This document shows positions 12,765 to 23,921 of a stretch of 64,000 bases of DNA, piece by piece (positions within the stretch are counted from its first letter, which is position 1; every line of letters starts with the position of its first letter). The stretch is taken from contig JAOVFP010000014.1 in NCBI GenBank assembly GCA_025738555.1, positions 3,100,001 to 3,164,000 of the forward strand, given 5' to 3'. The stretch comes from Cyathus striatus (Eukaryota; Basidiomycota; Agaricomycetes; Agaricales; Nidulariaceae). A program made the translations under genes and the position numbers. Below the pieces are notes generated by a model. It was given only the letters and a program-made list of their open reading frames with translations, ran no database searches and was not told the DNA's origin.

Positions 12765-14729
12765 AGACAAAAAAAACATATTGCATTTCATATACATACT
12801 ATCGAACCATATCCTATCCTATACGTACAACCCATATGGGTCCATACTTCCATCTACCCAAATCTATAATCCAAAACCACCATACTAGCGCATTGGTATA
12901 GAGAAAGAAACAAAAAAAAAACAAAAGATAAGGAATTATATCCAACATTATTAAACTTCACTTCACCAACTCTCGCACCAGAAAAACATAGAAAGGGGAA
13001 GAGAGAGGGGGGGGGATTAAGAACTCTCAGCAACTTTCTGCTTAATAACATCCACAACACCCGGTTCCGCCAACGTCGACAGATCACCGAGCTGATCCCC
13101 TTCTCCAGCGACGATCTTGCGCATAATGCGGCGCATGATCTATATCACCCCCCATCATCAGTATCATACACACAAAGTACATAGAAGGAAGAAGGGGGGA
13201 CGAACCTTGCCAGACCTGGTCTTGGGCAAATCACCTACGATAAAGATTTTCTTGGGTGCAGCGAAGGGTCCGATTATTTTTCGGACTTGGAGGATGAGTT
13301 CTTTTATGAGGCCTGATTCATCGTTGGGGTCGAATTTGAATTCACTGTTGGGGGTGTTGGTTTGTTGAAATGAACAAGAGTTGTAAAAGAGGAAGAGAAG
13401 ATAGGTGAGGAAGCGGGGAAAGGAGGGAAGGTAAGTGAGGGGGAAGGTAGAACAAGAAGCAAGGAAGGACAGGAAAAGAAAGTTACACATACAGTTTAAG
13501 CGTAACAAAAGCATAAACAGCCTGACCCGTCAGCTCCGTCAACTCATCCGCAGTCCCAATGATAGCAGTCTCAGCAACCCTAGGATGCAAAATCAACGCG
13601 CTCTCAATCTCCGCCGTCGACAACCTATGTCCCGACACATTGATCACATCTACCAACACCATATCATCAGCCCCAATTCCATAACTCAACAAAAAATGGA
13701 AGAAACACACTATCCACACGCCCCTTAATCCAAATATACCCATGCTCATCCCGCGCAGCTCCATCACCAGTATAAAAGTACCCCGGATAAGGCTGCATAT
13801 AAGTCTCCTTGTACCGCTTATGATCCTGATAGATCGTGCGAGCGATTGACGGCCAAGGCGTCTTGAACGCCAACACACCCTCTACATTATTGCCTTCGAG
13901 CTCTTTGCCTGTTACTGCGTCGAGGATGGCAGGTTCGATGCCGAAGAATGGGACTGTGGCTGAACCGGGCTTGATTTCGATTGCTCCTGGGAAGGGTGTT
14001 ACGACTATTGAGCCTGTTTCTGTTTGCCTATTCCCTACATCAGTATCACGATAAAGGGAGAGAGGGGGGGACATACCAGAATGTATCAACAATTGCACAC
14101 TGCCTCCTCCCCACATGCTCATTATACCAATTCCAAGCCTCGGGATTAATAGGTTCGCCAACACTCCCGAGAACCCGTAACGAGCTCAAATCATGGGGCT
14201 CGACATAATGATGACCCAATCTGCGCAAAATGCATATTGCGGTAGGCGCAGAATAGAATTGGGTAAGTTTGTGCTTTTCTACTGTTTCCCAGTATCTGCT
14301 TGGGGTGGGGTATATAGGAGTCGATTCAAAGACTGTTGTTGAGACGCCGTTTGCGAGGGGACCGTAGACGATGTAGCTGGAAGGATAAAAGGGGTGAGTA
14401 AAGGGAGAGAAAGGAGGGAGGGGGAAGGACATACGTGTGTCCTGTGATCCAACCGATATCAGCCATGCATGCGAACTTGTCGTCTGGGTGCACGTCGAAT
14501 ACATATTTGACAGTGAGAGCGGCGCAGAGGACGTATCCACCCGTAGCGTGTACCATGCCCTTGGGTTTTCCATTAGATCCTGAGGTCTGTGCATGTCGTT
14601 TCGTCAGTATGGTGCACGATGAGGAGGAAGAACGTGACGGGAGGTGTAACAAAAAAATCGAACGTGACGAAGAGCGTAACGAAGCTGACCAAACTGAGCC
14701 CAACTCGATCAGATCAAAGGCTGAGTAAA
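12765..14729 (-). pseudogene. acs fragment 1: exons 4-9 of acetyl-CoA synthetase
   Basis: This is a 5'-truncated duplicate of the complete gene at 48,550-51,465. It keeps exons 4 to 9 with their splice sites, from [10 protein letters not shown] (the AMP-binding phosphate loop, Thr changed to Asn, near 14,570) to the terminal VAESS and stop at 13,017. The catalytic lysine motif PKTRSGK is present at about 13,225. Differences include a 9-base in-frame insertion giving ELTELTGQ near 13,535 and a changed exon-7 end. The 5' break is at GGCTGAGTAAA inside the long third intron, after which unrelated DNA follows. Without the N-terminal half it cannot make a working enzyme. It has decayed less than fragment 2. 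Confidence 0.88.
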
Positions 14730-15099
14730 ATTCAATGAGATCTGGAATAATTTACGCTTTTGTTGCGCTCATAAAAGAAAGTTGCGCGCTGACGAACCAA
14801 AAAGTTGCGGCAAATCGAACAAGTTGCGCGGAATTGACGAAAAATCGAGGGGAGTACATTAGGAGTATAGTCCCGAAAAAGTAGCGCTGACGTCAAAAGA
14901 GTAGCGTGGGTACCGAATAAAAGTGCACTTGGGCCGCCATATATCTTGATTGGTCTTGATATATCTGTTTACTTCTGGTACTTAAATTAAGTTTTAGTCC
15001 TTACTAGTAGGTTGTCAGTGGTCACACACAAAGGGGTGTTCTCGTAATTTGGTTATGCCGCAGACCAGTATGATGCGAGTGCTAAACAAGTGTAACGAG
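14730..15099. repeat. Array junction DNA shared with 34,642-34,760 and 39,104-39,173
   Basis: The DNA between the acs break and the GH16 side is duplicated. ATTCAATGAGAT and the stretch up to GAAAAAGTAGCGCTGACGTC reappear at 34,642-34,760 and continue at 39,104 after a 4.3-kb insertion. The part from CTTCTGGTACTTAAA to GCTAAACAAGTGTAACGAG reappears at 43,054-43,180. It contains no gene. Confidence 0.8.
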
Positions 15100-15101
15100 T
15101 A

Positions 15102-16142
15102 CAGTCAACTCGGTATAAATACATGCTGTTATAATACATACTCTGCTTAATTTAATACTTTTTCGGCTTCACCAAGTTGGTTGACGGGGAGTTATGTATT
15201 TCATTCCGATATTCCATAATCTATACCTTTTTGGGGAGGGCAAAATGCATAACTTTGTGTCTCATAAGAGCGCTGTCAATACTTTTGTGAGGAACCGACT
15301 TCATGCAATCCTAATAAGTATGTTGAAAGCATTTTATCATAATGGATGAGTGGATTTCAGTATATTGTTTCCTAAACATTACATTGTGGAAGAAGATTTC
15401 CAGTTGAAGGAATTTCTTGACAAAGAAATTGCGAGCGGATAGCGCGTCCATCTATCCTCAGGTCCTAGTGAGGTAATATGAGAAGTGAAGATGGGGGAGA
15501 AAGTAACTTCGCATTCAACGAGAGTAAACTACTGTACTTAAATAGGTACAGAATGTTGTAAACGAGTGAACTAATAAAAACCGACACGAGGCCGATTTTA
15601 CGGTACAGGCAGAATGCCTGCTCTACAACATAGACTCTATTTTTTATCCTGGAGAAGCATGACGTGCTCAAGTGCATTTGAATAACCTGAACTGCTTATT
15701 GACACGTCAATGCCACCCATATACTCTGTCAAAATCCTCAGAAAGGGCCTTATCCAACTCGATTCTCAAGTAAAGAAGAAGAGAGAAGACATCAATACAC
15801 GTCTTAAAAAAAGAAAGAGACAGTTTCTTCAGTAGTACGTGCTAGATCCTGATGATCCTGATGCGCGGGTGGTTGGGGCAGCTTTGGTGCGATACGGGCG
15901 CGGGACGCGGCTCGGTGCCTCTCGTACTCAGGGGGAGTCGAATCTTACTGATTATTACAAACATTAGTAGTGTCGATTCTAGAGTAATTGAATTATTGTT
16001 TGAATGCATTGTGACACAGCAATGGTCCGGTTGGGCCGGCCCGTAGTATCCGGATAAGGGTTCTTTTTGCTAATATATACTCTGTACCATTCTATAGTAA
16101 TATATGCCCACCGAGGGGTATGTATTTATACAGAGTCGACTG
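15102..16142. mobile_element. TA-target terminal-inverted-repeat element, non-autonomous (1,041 bp)
   Basis: The ends are CAGTCAACTCGGTATAAATA and, reversed from the right, CAGTCGACTCTGTATAAATA. TA dinucleotides flank it at 15,100-15,101 and 16,143-16,144. GH16-2 has the uninterrupted site (GAGCATAACCACAGCACATG at about 43,177), which proves insertion. The CAGT end and TA target fit the Tc1/mariner/pogo group. No transposase is encoded. It contains the dispersed hairpin GGCAGAATGCCTGCTCTAC near 15,615. Confidence 0.85.
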
Positions 16143-16429
16143 TATAACCAGAGCACATGCAAACAATGTCTAATTATGAACGAAATTAAATACGTATTAA
16201 TTTAGTAGAGGGATTCGAGACTTCTAGAGAGGGAAAGAGCGGGAGGCAAGGGAAGCAGACGTTGGGCGGTGGGTGGATGACAACAGAGAGATCATCGCTT
16301 TCGGCCTTTGTCCTGGAATGATTTTCACACCACTTGCGTCGCCTTACGGTCGCTTCATCTTTCTGATGCAGTGGTGTATAAGAGTTTATACATTTATCAC
16401 TGAGTGCTTATTCGCTGATAAATAAAGCA

Positions 16430-18297
16430 TTAATTGTCCTGATAATCGGTTTCTTCATCCTCGTGATAAGTTGGCGGTGGTGTTCCCCCTGCCACAGATT
16501 CCGTAACTTCGGCTAGTCGCCTCCTCAGCATGTTATTCTCCTCCAGTAAATCCGCTACTTCCACTGGGGCAGGGGCGGCAATGGCTGACGGCGGATGAGT
16601 CTTTTCCTTAGTTGCACCCAACCCCGCAGAGTTAGAGTCCACAGCTCTCTCCCCAATAGGTGATTTCGGTCGTGGTGGTGCATACATAGGATTGTGCAGC
16701 ACACCAATATTACCCCGCTGCGTACTGAAAAATGGCACAGGAAACGGTGATTCTTCTTCCGATTTAGGGGTATTTTTCCGCTTCCTGTAGACTAATAAAG
16801 CTGCCACGACAACGGTAAGGAATATACATACACTGCCTATAATAATCCCTATTGTCACGCCTTTGTGTTTGTTAGTGTTCAATTCTTTTCCCATGGTATT
16901 AGTTGTGGTAGCAGTGGCACTACTGGTCACGGTGCTCATCGATGTGCTGCTGGCACCGAATACTTGGACGGATCCTATCTCAAAATATGCGTCCGTAAAA
17001 TTGGAACCATTTCCAGCAACACTGCAAAGGTCCCAGGGATGTCCACACGCTTCGGCGAATGATGAGGGGTCGGAACTCAGCACTAACCATAAGTAAGCGC
17101 TATCGAGAACAATACACACTCACGGTTGCAAAGGTTAATTTCTATAACAAGGGACTGAGGTAAAAAAACTTGACTGAAGTCTTCAGATCCGCATATGGAG
17201 GCTGGCCAATTTGCTACCGGAATACCAAAATCTGTCGTGTTAATAGTGTGGGAGTTTAAAATGGAAGGTGGGATGTCCTTGCGGGGAAAGAACCATATAC
17301 TATAAATACTTAGTGATATACGGGTGAAAGAGTATTAATTGATCTTACGAAATTCCGGTGGAAGCAAGTTCGGTAATGTATACACCACCTCCTCCGTTAT
17401 TAAATTCGGGACCATGAGATGGAAAAGCAGAAATCGTAGTGGTACACCCTACATCTATAGCACTGCAATCCGTCGTGCTAACAACCGATGCTTGATTTTG
17501 GTGGGGGTTCGAGCTAGATGCATTGCACTTTTCTTCAGTGTACAACCTCGTTGCGCTTGATAAATCTTTATTTAGTGCATCATACGTGTTGATGGCGCTA
17601 AAATCAAAGCATTAAAAAAACACAGTGAAATAAACAGAAATACTAGCCCGCCTTTAGGCCAATTACTACCGTTGACTTGCGTCGGAGCCATCGACCGACT
17701 TGAAACGTCAGTATTAGTATAAGCTTCCAGGACTGAGTCTTTACACAACGTACAATACTGGCTGTACACCGCACTGGAGCATTAAGTGTCAGTGTTTGTG
17801 TCACTTATATCAGGAAAAACCTACTCCGTATGGTGCGTGGAAGATATCAATAATCCAAACACTTCCAATGGGAAAAGTAGCTTTTGTCACGACTCTGACT
17901 GAGTTCCTCCCACCGAATATTGTGATAGTCCCATTGGTTTCTGATTCACGAATGTAGGTTGTGTTGTCTACTCGTAGAAATACGTGGCCACCGTCATCAG
18001 CGGAAATTAATTGCGCTCTCAAGTTTTCATCTAAGATGTCAATGAAGCTACGAGGATTCAGCGCAAGCTAAACGAAAAAATGGAATTCTCGTACACTTGG
18101 TCTCCATATTCTGAACTATCATCTATATGAGTCCGTTTTTAGTGTCGAATTAATGATTTTAACAGAATGAAAACACAATTGTAGTTGGATTCCCAACCGT
18201 TGAAGAAATCACCCTGAGAATAGTCCTGCACAAGCTCATACATTGCAGTGAAAACCAGGCCTGGAAGTAGTGTAAAGAATGCAGGCAGCCGGAGCAT
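16430..18297 (-). CDS. GH16-1: membrane-anchored GH16-like protein lacking the catalytic motif
   Basis: Seven exons are inferred. The start at 18,297 gives a signal-peptide-like MLRLPAFFTLLPGLVFTAMY followed by ELVQDYSQGDFFNGW, the usual N-terminus of fungal GH16 glucan hydrolases. Then come HVFLRVDNTTY, GRNSVRVVTK, GSVWIIDIFHAPYG, NWPKGG, INTY, GPEFNNGGGGVYITEL, IWFFPRKDIPPSI and PQSLVIEINLC. In active members the stretch after WPxGG is E-I-D-I-x-E-G-I-N. Here exon 4 ends at 17,648 with WPKGG and exon 5 starts at 17,597 directly with the residue before INTY, through a GC-AG intron, so both catalytic glutamates and the aspartate are absent. The VWPAFW block is also altered (CGVQPVF, 20-base exon 17,773-17,754). 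The C-terminus has a Ser/Thr-rich stalk, one membrane helix (GVTIGIIIGSVCIFLTVVV) and a cytosolic tail ending in a coiled coil and PPPTYHEDEE. The exon 1-2 join is unresolved. Confidence 0.78.
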
Positions 18298-19985
18298 GTC
18301 GACAGGGAATTTGAACTATAGTTGGCACAAGTATCTTGGATTATAAGTGAATGACCAAGACACGAAAGCTGTTTGGAAACATACAGTTACGAAAACTTAT
18401 GTACAGCCATCCCCACTGATGAACCATGATAACAAAAAAAGTAACAAAGATGTCTTTCAATGATGATCAACATCTCGCTATTCATTAGATTCAATAGCAG
18501 ATCACTTCCGGTGACCATTAACTTCTGTGCTTATCCATTAAGTAAAAGACACGGGGTCTATTTTTACGTAGAATCGAAATATTTCTATTTGTGCGCTTGA
18601 TACTTTCGTCGGACTCGTAGGCACCGTGAGAACTTGCTTCTATTTCCTTTGATGATATTGAGAAGATATGATGAAATCAAAATCTCTTCAACGTATCTTC
18701 TCAATATTATTGATTTTAAAATATTTTCTTCGTATCTTCTTTGTATCTTCGCGCTTATAGAAGCAATTTCCCGCGGTGAGGCCACCTGGTCCACACTTCC
18801 ATCATCATTGATTGTTCTTCCAGTTTAATTGAACATATGTATATATATCGACTTCGACACGCCGAGCATATGGATCAGTTTCTGTCTGTCATTCATATCA
18901 TTATGGAACTGTCACTGGTAATTATTACAATTGGTCCTGGATAATAAGTACTTAAACACTATGCCACTGCAAGTAAGACATTAATATAAGTGATTTTATA
19001 GCACCATAGTCTACGACGGGTCACCATCATGTTACCTTCCATACCCTCTTTGGAGTGGAAGCATTTCGCGATAACAGAAATAGAGCAGATGGGAGAGATG
19101 TTCTAAAAGCGAAAATATCAGAGCTGATGATCAGGAGAGATTCTATATCTGATATGATACAGAGAAGTTGTGTTATCAAGTAATTGTTTACAATATGTAC
19201 CGCTTCTGACCCCACCCGCTGGAGAGTTACTAGCCAGTGGCGAATATACATTCACAATTAAGTCGTAAAAGGGGCATAGGTATCATCGATACTAAATGCA
19301 TAACAAAGGTAAGTGCACTATAAGCAATGTTGTGCGTTCCAAAATGACCATAAAGCGAAATCACCGTACAATCTCACCGTGACTCGCAGAGTTATTTTAG
19401 CAAATTATATACGCAATAGTGAAGAGCACTTAGGCCAGTATGTACCGATACTCACAACGGAAACCATCAAATAGCAAATGATTAGCACAACATAGTGGTA
19501 ATTGACTTCTGGTTCTGCAGACTGTCGCTTGTTATTACCTTGCCATTAGCCTGAAATGCAGTATGGTAAGAGTCTACCACACCTCAGACAGGGTAAAATC
19601 GGGGAAGGGTAAATATGGTACAAACATATTTAGTTAAAATTTAGAATATGGCACTAAATATATTTGCCACACATATTTATGAACAATTTCAAAAGGGAGC
19701 GTAGATTGGTTTATTGTACAGATAATAAAACAGATTAAAAGTATGTGACATGAAAATATCCTTACCGAAAAATGTCCGACAGGCTAACAATGGATATGGG
19801 ACTGGCATATTCATAATCGGTTTGAACAATCGGGACATGGAGCAAATGCTCATTCCGACTTACAATATGGACATAAATCTGACACAATAACAAATTTTGA
19901 TCATTATCCTAACTGTTAACAAAATCTGTTTGTACCATATTTACCTTACCCCGATTCAACCTTGTCTGAAGTGCCAATAAAGTTC
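18298..19985 (-). promoter_or_regulatory. Duplicated upstream region of GH16-1
   Basis: About 1.7 kb upstream of the GH16-1 start is collinear with 45,285-46,815 upstream of GH16-2, apart from a 157-bp insertion at 18,622-18,778. It contains no recognisable gene. Promoter elements could not be defined, so the regulatory label rests only on position and conservation between the two copies. Confidence 0.4.
18622..18778. mobile_element. 157-bp MITE with CACCG ends and 3-bp target duplication
   Basis: The ends are CACCGTGAGAACTTGCTTCT and, reversed, CACCGCGGGAAATTGCTTCT. AGG is repeated on both sides (18,619-18,621 and 18,779-18,781). The empty site TAGGCCACCTGG is present upstream of GH16-2 (about 45,606). 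The centre is an AT-rich near-palindrome of GATACGAAGAAGATA-like words. A CACC end with a 3-bp target duplication resembles CACTA/EnSpm-type MITEs. Confidence 0.85.
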
Positions 19986-20491
19986 AATTACATTAGTCTC
20001 GGCTACCCTAGGCTCAACAAAGCCCGTTCTATGACATCACGTGCAGTTACCATATGTGGAACATATGCACAACACAGTAAGTCGTGAGACGGGCTTAGAC
20101 GAAAGTCCGGAAAAGTGCAGGGCAGTGTAAAACGAAAACAAAATGCATTGTGCAGCCTTGAGTTCAAACCAGAAGCATTGCATTATTAGAGAGAAAATAA
20201 TCACATACTTAATCTCTATCTAGCTATGTACAATATGTAGCAATATATATTATCTGGCAGCTATAACCACCTAAATTTTGTCGAACACCTATTTACTAAT
20301 GAATCTCAACAACACTTCAATCAATTTGAATGGGTTCCAAGTTTTAGTTACCAGTATTGATGAGAAATGTCACAGATAAGTGAGTCACACAGAACACATG
20401 GTCATTTCATCACGTCATCCTTATCATCAATGCGCCTGAGTTATCAATAGATCCATCCACCAAACGCGCTACTTACATCCTTGCTCTTAAC

Positions 20492-23400
20492 ATGGTGCGT
20501 AAGAAGATACCCACCAATGAAAAAGTCTCTCAAGCTGCCAATGCAATCTCCAACTGCAGATTTAGATCAATTAATAGCTTTGTGATAGCATTTTTCAATT
20601 CTAAACTTGCAGCACAGGCACTCCACTATCAAGAGAATGCTTCATATGCACCTTCATCTATACTAGATGCATGGCGCCATAATGTTCCACCTGACACCAG
20701 GGAGCATTTAAACAATGCCATAATACAAGCTGCAAGTAATATAATCATTTCGGAGTCAACAAATGCCTGTCAAGACAGTACACTTCAACTCTCCTCTTCT
20801 GGGGTTTCAGTCCCCTACCTTTCCTCAGATTTTGGACTGGATAAGATTCAAAGTACATATGACACACTACTTCCATGCTTTACTCAACTTCTCTCTGCAA
20901 TTATTATGGCACAGAATGAATATGAATGCAAAAACAAGGTTGAAAAGATAGGAAAAGATGATATGGCTGCCCAGGTATTACTTCATACTTCTCTTAGAAA
21001 CAGTGCTCTTACATGACATTAGACTGTTACTACCATTATCAGCATGTGTCTATTCTCTCGTAATCGAGCTACCAATGCATTTCAGTTTATTATGGGACTC
21101 TTTCTGTCAAGTTCTGGAGTAGGCAGACATGCAATAAATATTTTCAATTACATGGGTTTATCAGTTAGCTATTAGTATGTGTAGCATTTTATCCTTGTTC
21201 CCCATAATATATATAATATTTATTATTTGTAGAAGTGTTCAGAGCTCCTTATCTTTTCTCTCAGAAGATGCTACAAGGTGTGCTCAAGAATTTGCATGCT
21301 CACCCACTCAGTTATGGGGTATTGTCTATGACAATATCAATGTCACTCTTCGAAAGGCATCACAGTGCCTTGACTCAACTACACATCAAATAAACACAAC
21401 CACTTCAGCACTTTTTTCTCTTCCAGATAGATTCTCACAAATACTTTATAGATCAACTCTCTCTGTTGAAGAATGGACAAAAAGAATTGGGAAGCATTTG
21501 CATATTGTTCCAGATATACTCAAATTGGCAAGAACATAACAATCTCAAGGTGAGGCTTATGCTGCACTCAAGTATGCTGTATGCAGCATTCTTACATCCT
21601 ATGCTCCAGGTCCAGTTGGCTTAAAGGAGAAGAATGAACACCTGCAACAACTTGTACAAAAGCTTAAACCCAATATTCATTGTCTAGAAAATGATAAAAC
21701 TGATTTTTTTCCACTTCCTGCACTTGATGAAGAAGAGGCTTCAGTAAATGGAACTATTCAAGTTATTCAAAAACTGTTCACTTCTATATTGGGTCTTACA
21801 CCAGAGGTAGTAGTGTCACAGGTTCACTTTCTTGTTGGAGACTGGTTAACCATCTGGAATATTCAAGGTTGTCACGACCATGCCCCTAGCCTGACTTGGC
21901 AGTAGAGTACAAGGGGGTGACTACGGAGAAGTGAGGGGTGAGTATGGGATGAAAGCAGAGAATGAGAACTCAGGGGTTAGGACTTTGGCTTCAGCTTATG
22001 TGCTGCACCCCTGGGATTCCTGGTCCTGGATTTCGGAGTAAGGGCAAGCCCTTCAGAGAAGACAAGAGATGAGAAGATGAGAGATGTAACTCAAGTCAGA
22101 CTGAAGGGTGAGGACATAGTTCAATATGAAACTAAAGTCTAAGTACAAATCAAGTGCTACTTAAATACTGGAGACTCAGAGTAAGTAAAGGCTGCTGGCC
22201 AAGGCCAGTGGAGAAGTACAGACAGGGTAGGCATATGTAGAAAGAATACTATAACTAATTAAACATAATAAAATGCATTGGAGAAGTGAGCACATATGGC
22301 GGTGTACAGTGAAACTGATAGTGGCACACTTAAGAATGATAAGTGACTCACTATGAGATGTATACTACAATACTGAGGGGATAGCTCAGTAGGGCAGAAG
22401 AAAGGAAATGAAGGTAATCTATGTACAGTAAGCAATATGTAATAATGAGAATGTAATCAAAGTCCAGAGTAAACAAGGTGAAGGCAGAGTAAGAGCATAG
22501 GAGTCCGGAGGTAGGTGATATGGGATATGACAGAGGTGTAAAAGCTGAGTGGCAATTTGAATTTTCGAAATATCAACAATTTCAATGGGCTCAAGAAGTA
22601 TCCATGCCATTTCATTTTCAGCTTAATGGAATGTATGATCTGTACCAAACTCACCTTGGTACAAGCACTCAGAATAATCCAAGCTCATTGGAACATCACC
22701 ATGCACTTTTACAATGATCAAAGTTTGATAGTAAAAAGCCAGAATATAATGCTGCTAAGGAATTGGCTATGCATTCATTAACTGCTTGCATTCTGGATTG
22801 TACCAGGTAAGCAAATACATTGACATATTCCTATATGCTATTTATTTTTAATTATCATTACAGAATTACTTTTGGTAAGACAGATCTAACTCAGTGGCTA
22901 CCTAGCAGTGAAGAATTTGAAGAAGTGGTTGATAAAATTGTTCGATAATATGCAACTACATCAGTGGCACATAAAGCATTAAAGAAGGAGGATGAAATTC
23001 TTTCTCACTCTATTTTGTTCAGCTGTGATGCACTTCTTTTCTGGGAATTATGTGATGCAATTCATGATGCAGATGTTGGGTGTATGTGGGTGGTATATGA
23101 TTTATGGCTATTCATGATGTGAGGGGCAGGTTGCCACAATTATGGTAATGAAATACTCAAAATGAAGGTTCAGTTTGAGTATGAATTCACTCCTATGTTC
23201 TGGGAGATAGTTGAACATACTTGGCTTGTGAACTATTGGGGGAATAAGGGCTGGTCAATTCCAACAGACTTGTATCTTGAACACAACAATGGATTTTTAA
23301 AGGCAAGTTAACAAAATTTTAACCATATAAACAATTGACAATTATTGGTTTTAGAATATGTTTGCTGCATTTGGTAGCAACACATCAATAGAACATGTTC

Positions 23401-23903
23401 AAGAAAAATCCTCAGCCTGTGTTGAGGTCTTGAGGACACTGGTCTGTGAAGTTGTGAGATGGTTCAGTGTTCATGATCTTCATTGGTGCCATACTGCTGT
23501 TAGTTCAGAGGCTGACATAAATGCACTCTGTCTCGATCTTTCCATACAGAAGGTGCATATATTAACCTCAAGCCAAAGAATACATACATCAAATAAAAAG
23601 AAGCATGCAATTCAAGATGTACTTCTAGAGGGAATGGAAATATTAACAGAAGGGGGAATGTTGTGGGACTGGGCTAAATGATCAGGTGCTACTGAAGCTG
23701 ACTTATCTATATTATTTGAAGGTGGAGGCTTCAGAGGTGGAGACAATGATGAAACAAATCCCACAATAATTCCACTATACAATGACTTTGATGTTGAAGA
23801 AGGGTTTGCAAATCCAAATGGCACAATGGAAGCAAATGTTATGCTTGATGATGACCTTGTGCAAGACTATCAGATTTTTGATGGAAGGCATGAAGAAAAT
23901 TAA
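20492..23903 (+). pseudogene. DUF6589-domain protein, degraded
   Basis: The first 174 codons are open. The frame then continues through several stops of the CGA-to-TGA type (SALT-stop-H at about 21,015; VR-stop-YATT at about 22,947; MM-stop-GAGCHNYGN at about 23,120). Features of the basidiomycete DUF6589 family are visible: VGDWLTIWNIQG (family form GDxLTxxxxRG), WAQEVSMPFHFQLNGMYDLY, LWLFMMxGAGCHNYGNE, LVNYWGNKGWSIPTDLYLEH, and the C-terminal FAAFGSNTSIEHVQEKSSAC block. A solo LTR at 21,870-22,532 splits the frame and its removal rejoins it exactly. The function of DUF6589 is not established. Its copy number and association with repeats suggest a transposon protein. Confidence 0.75.
21870..22532. 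mobile_element. Solo LTR (663 bp) inside the DUF6589 gene
   Basis: It starts TGTCACGACC and ends ATATGACA, the usual TG...CA form of LTRs. It is flanked by AAGGT (21,865-21,869) and GAGGT (22,533-22,537), a 5-bp target duplication with one change. Deleting the LTR and one flank restores an uninterrupted reading frame through WNIQG-VKAEW. No internal retrotransposon genes are present. Confidence 0.85.
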
Positions 23904-23921
23904 ATATGAGCTATGCACTTC

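Noticed and set aside
14326..14703. Overlapping alternate-frame ORFs in acs fragments
   Set aside because: They are shadows of acs exons and introns in other frames. The same shadows appear in all three copies.
18585..18794. 69-codon minus frame upstream of GH16-1
   Set aside because: It lies almost wholly within the 157-bp MITE and reflects its GATACGAAGAAG repeats.
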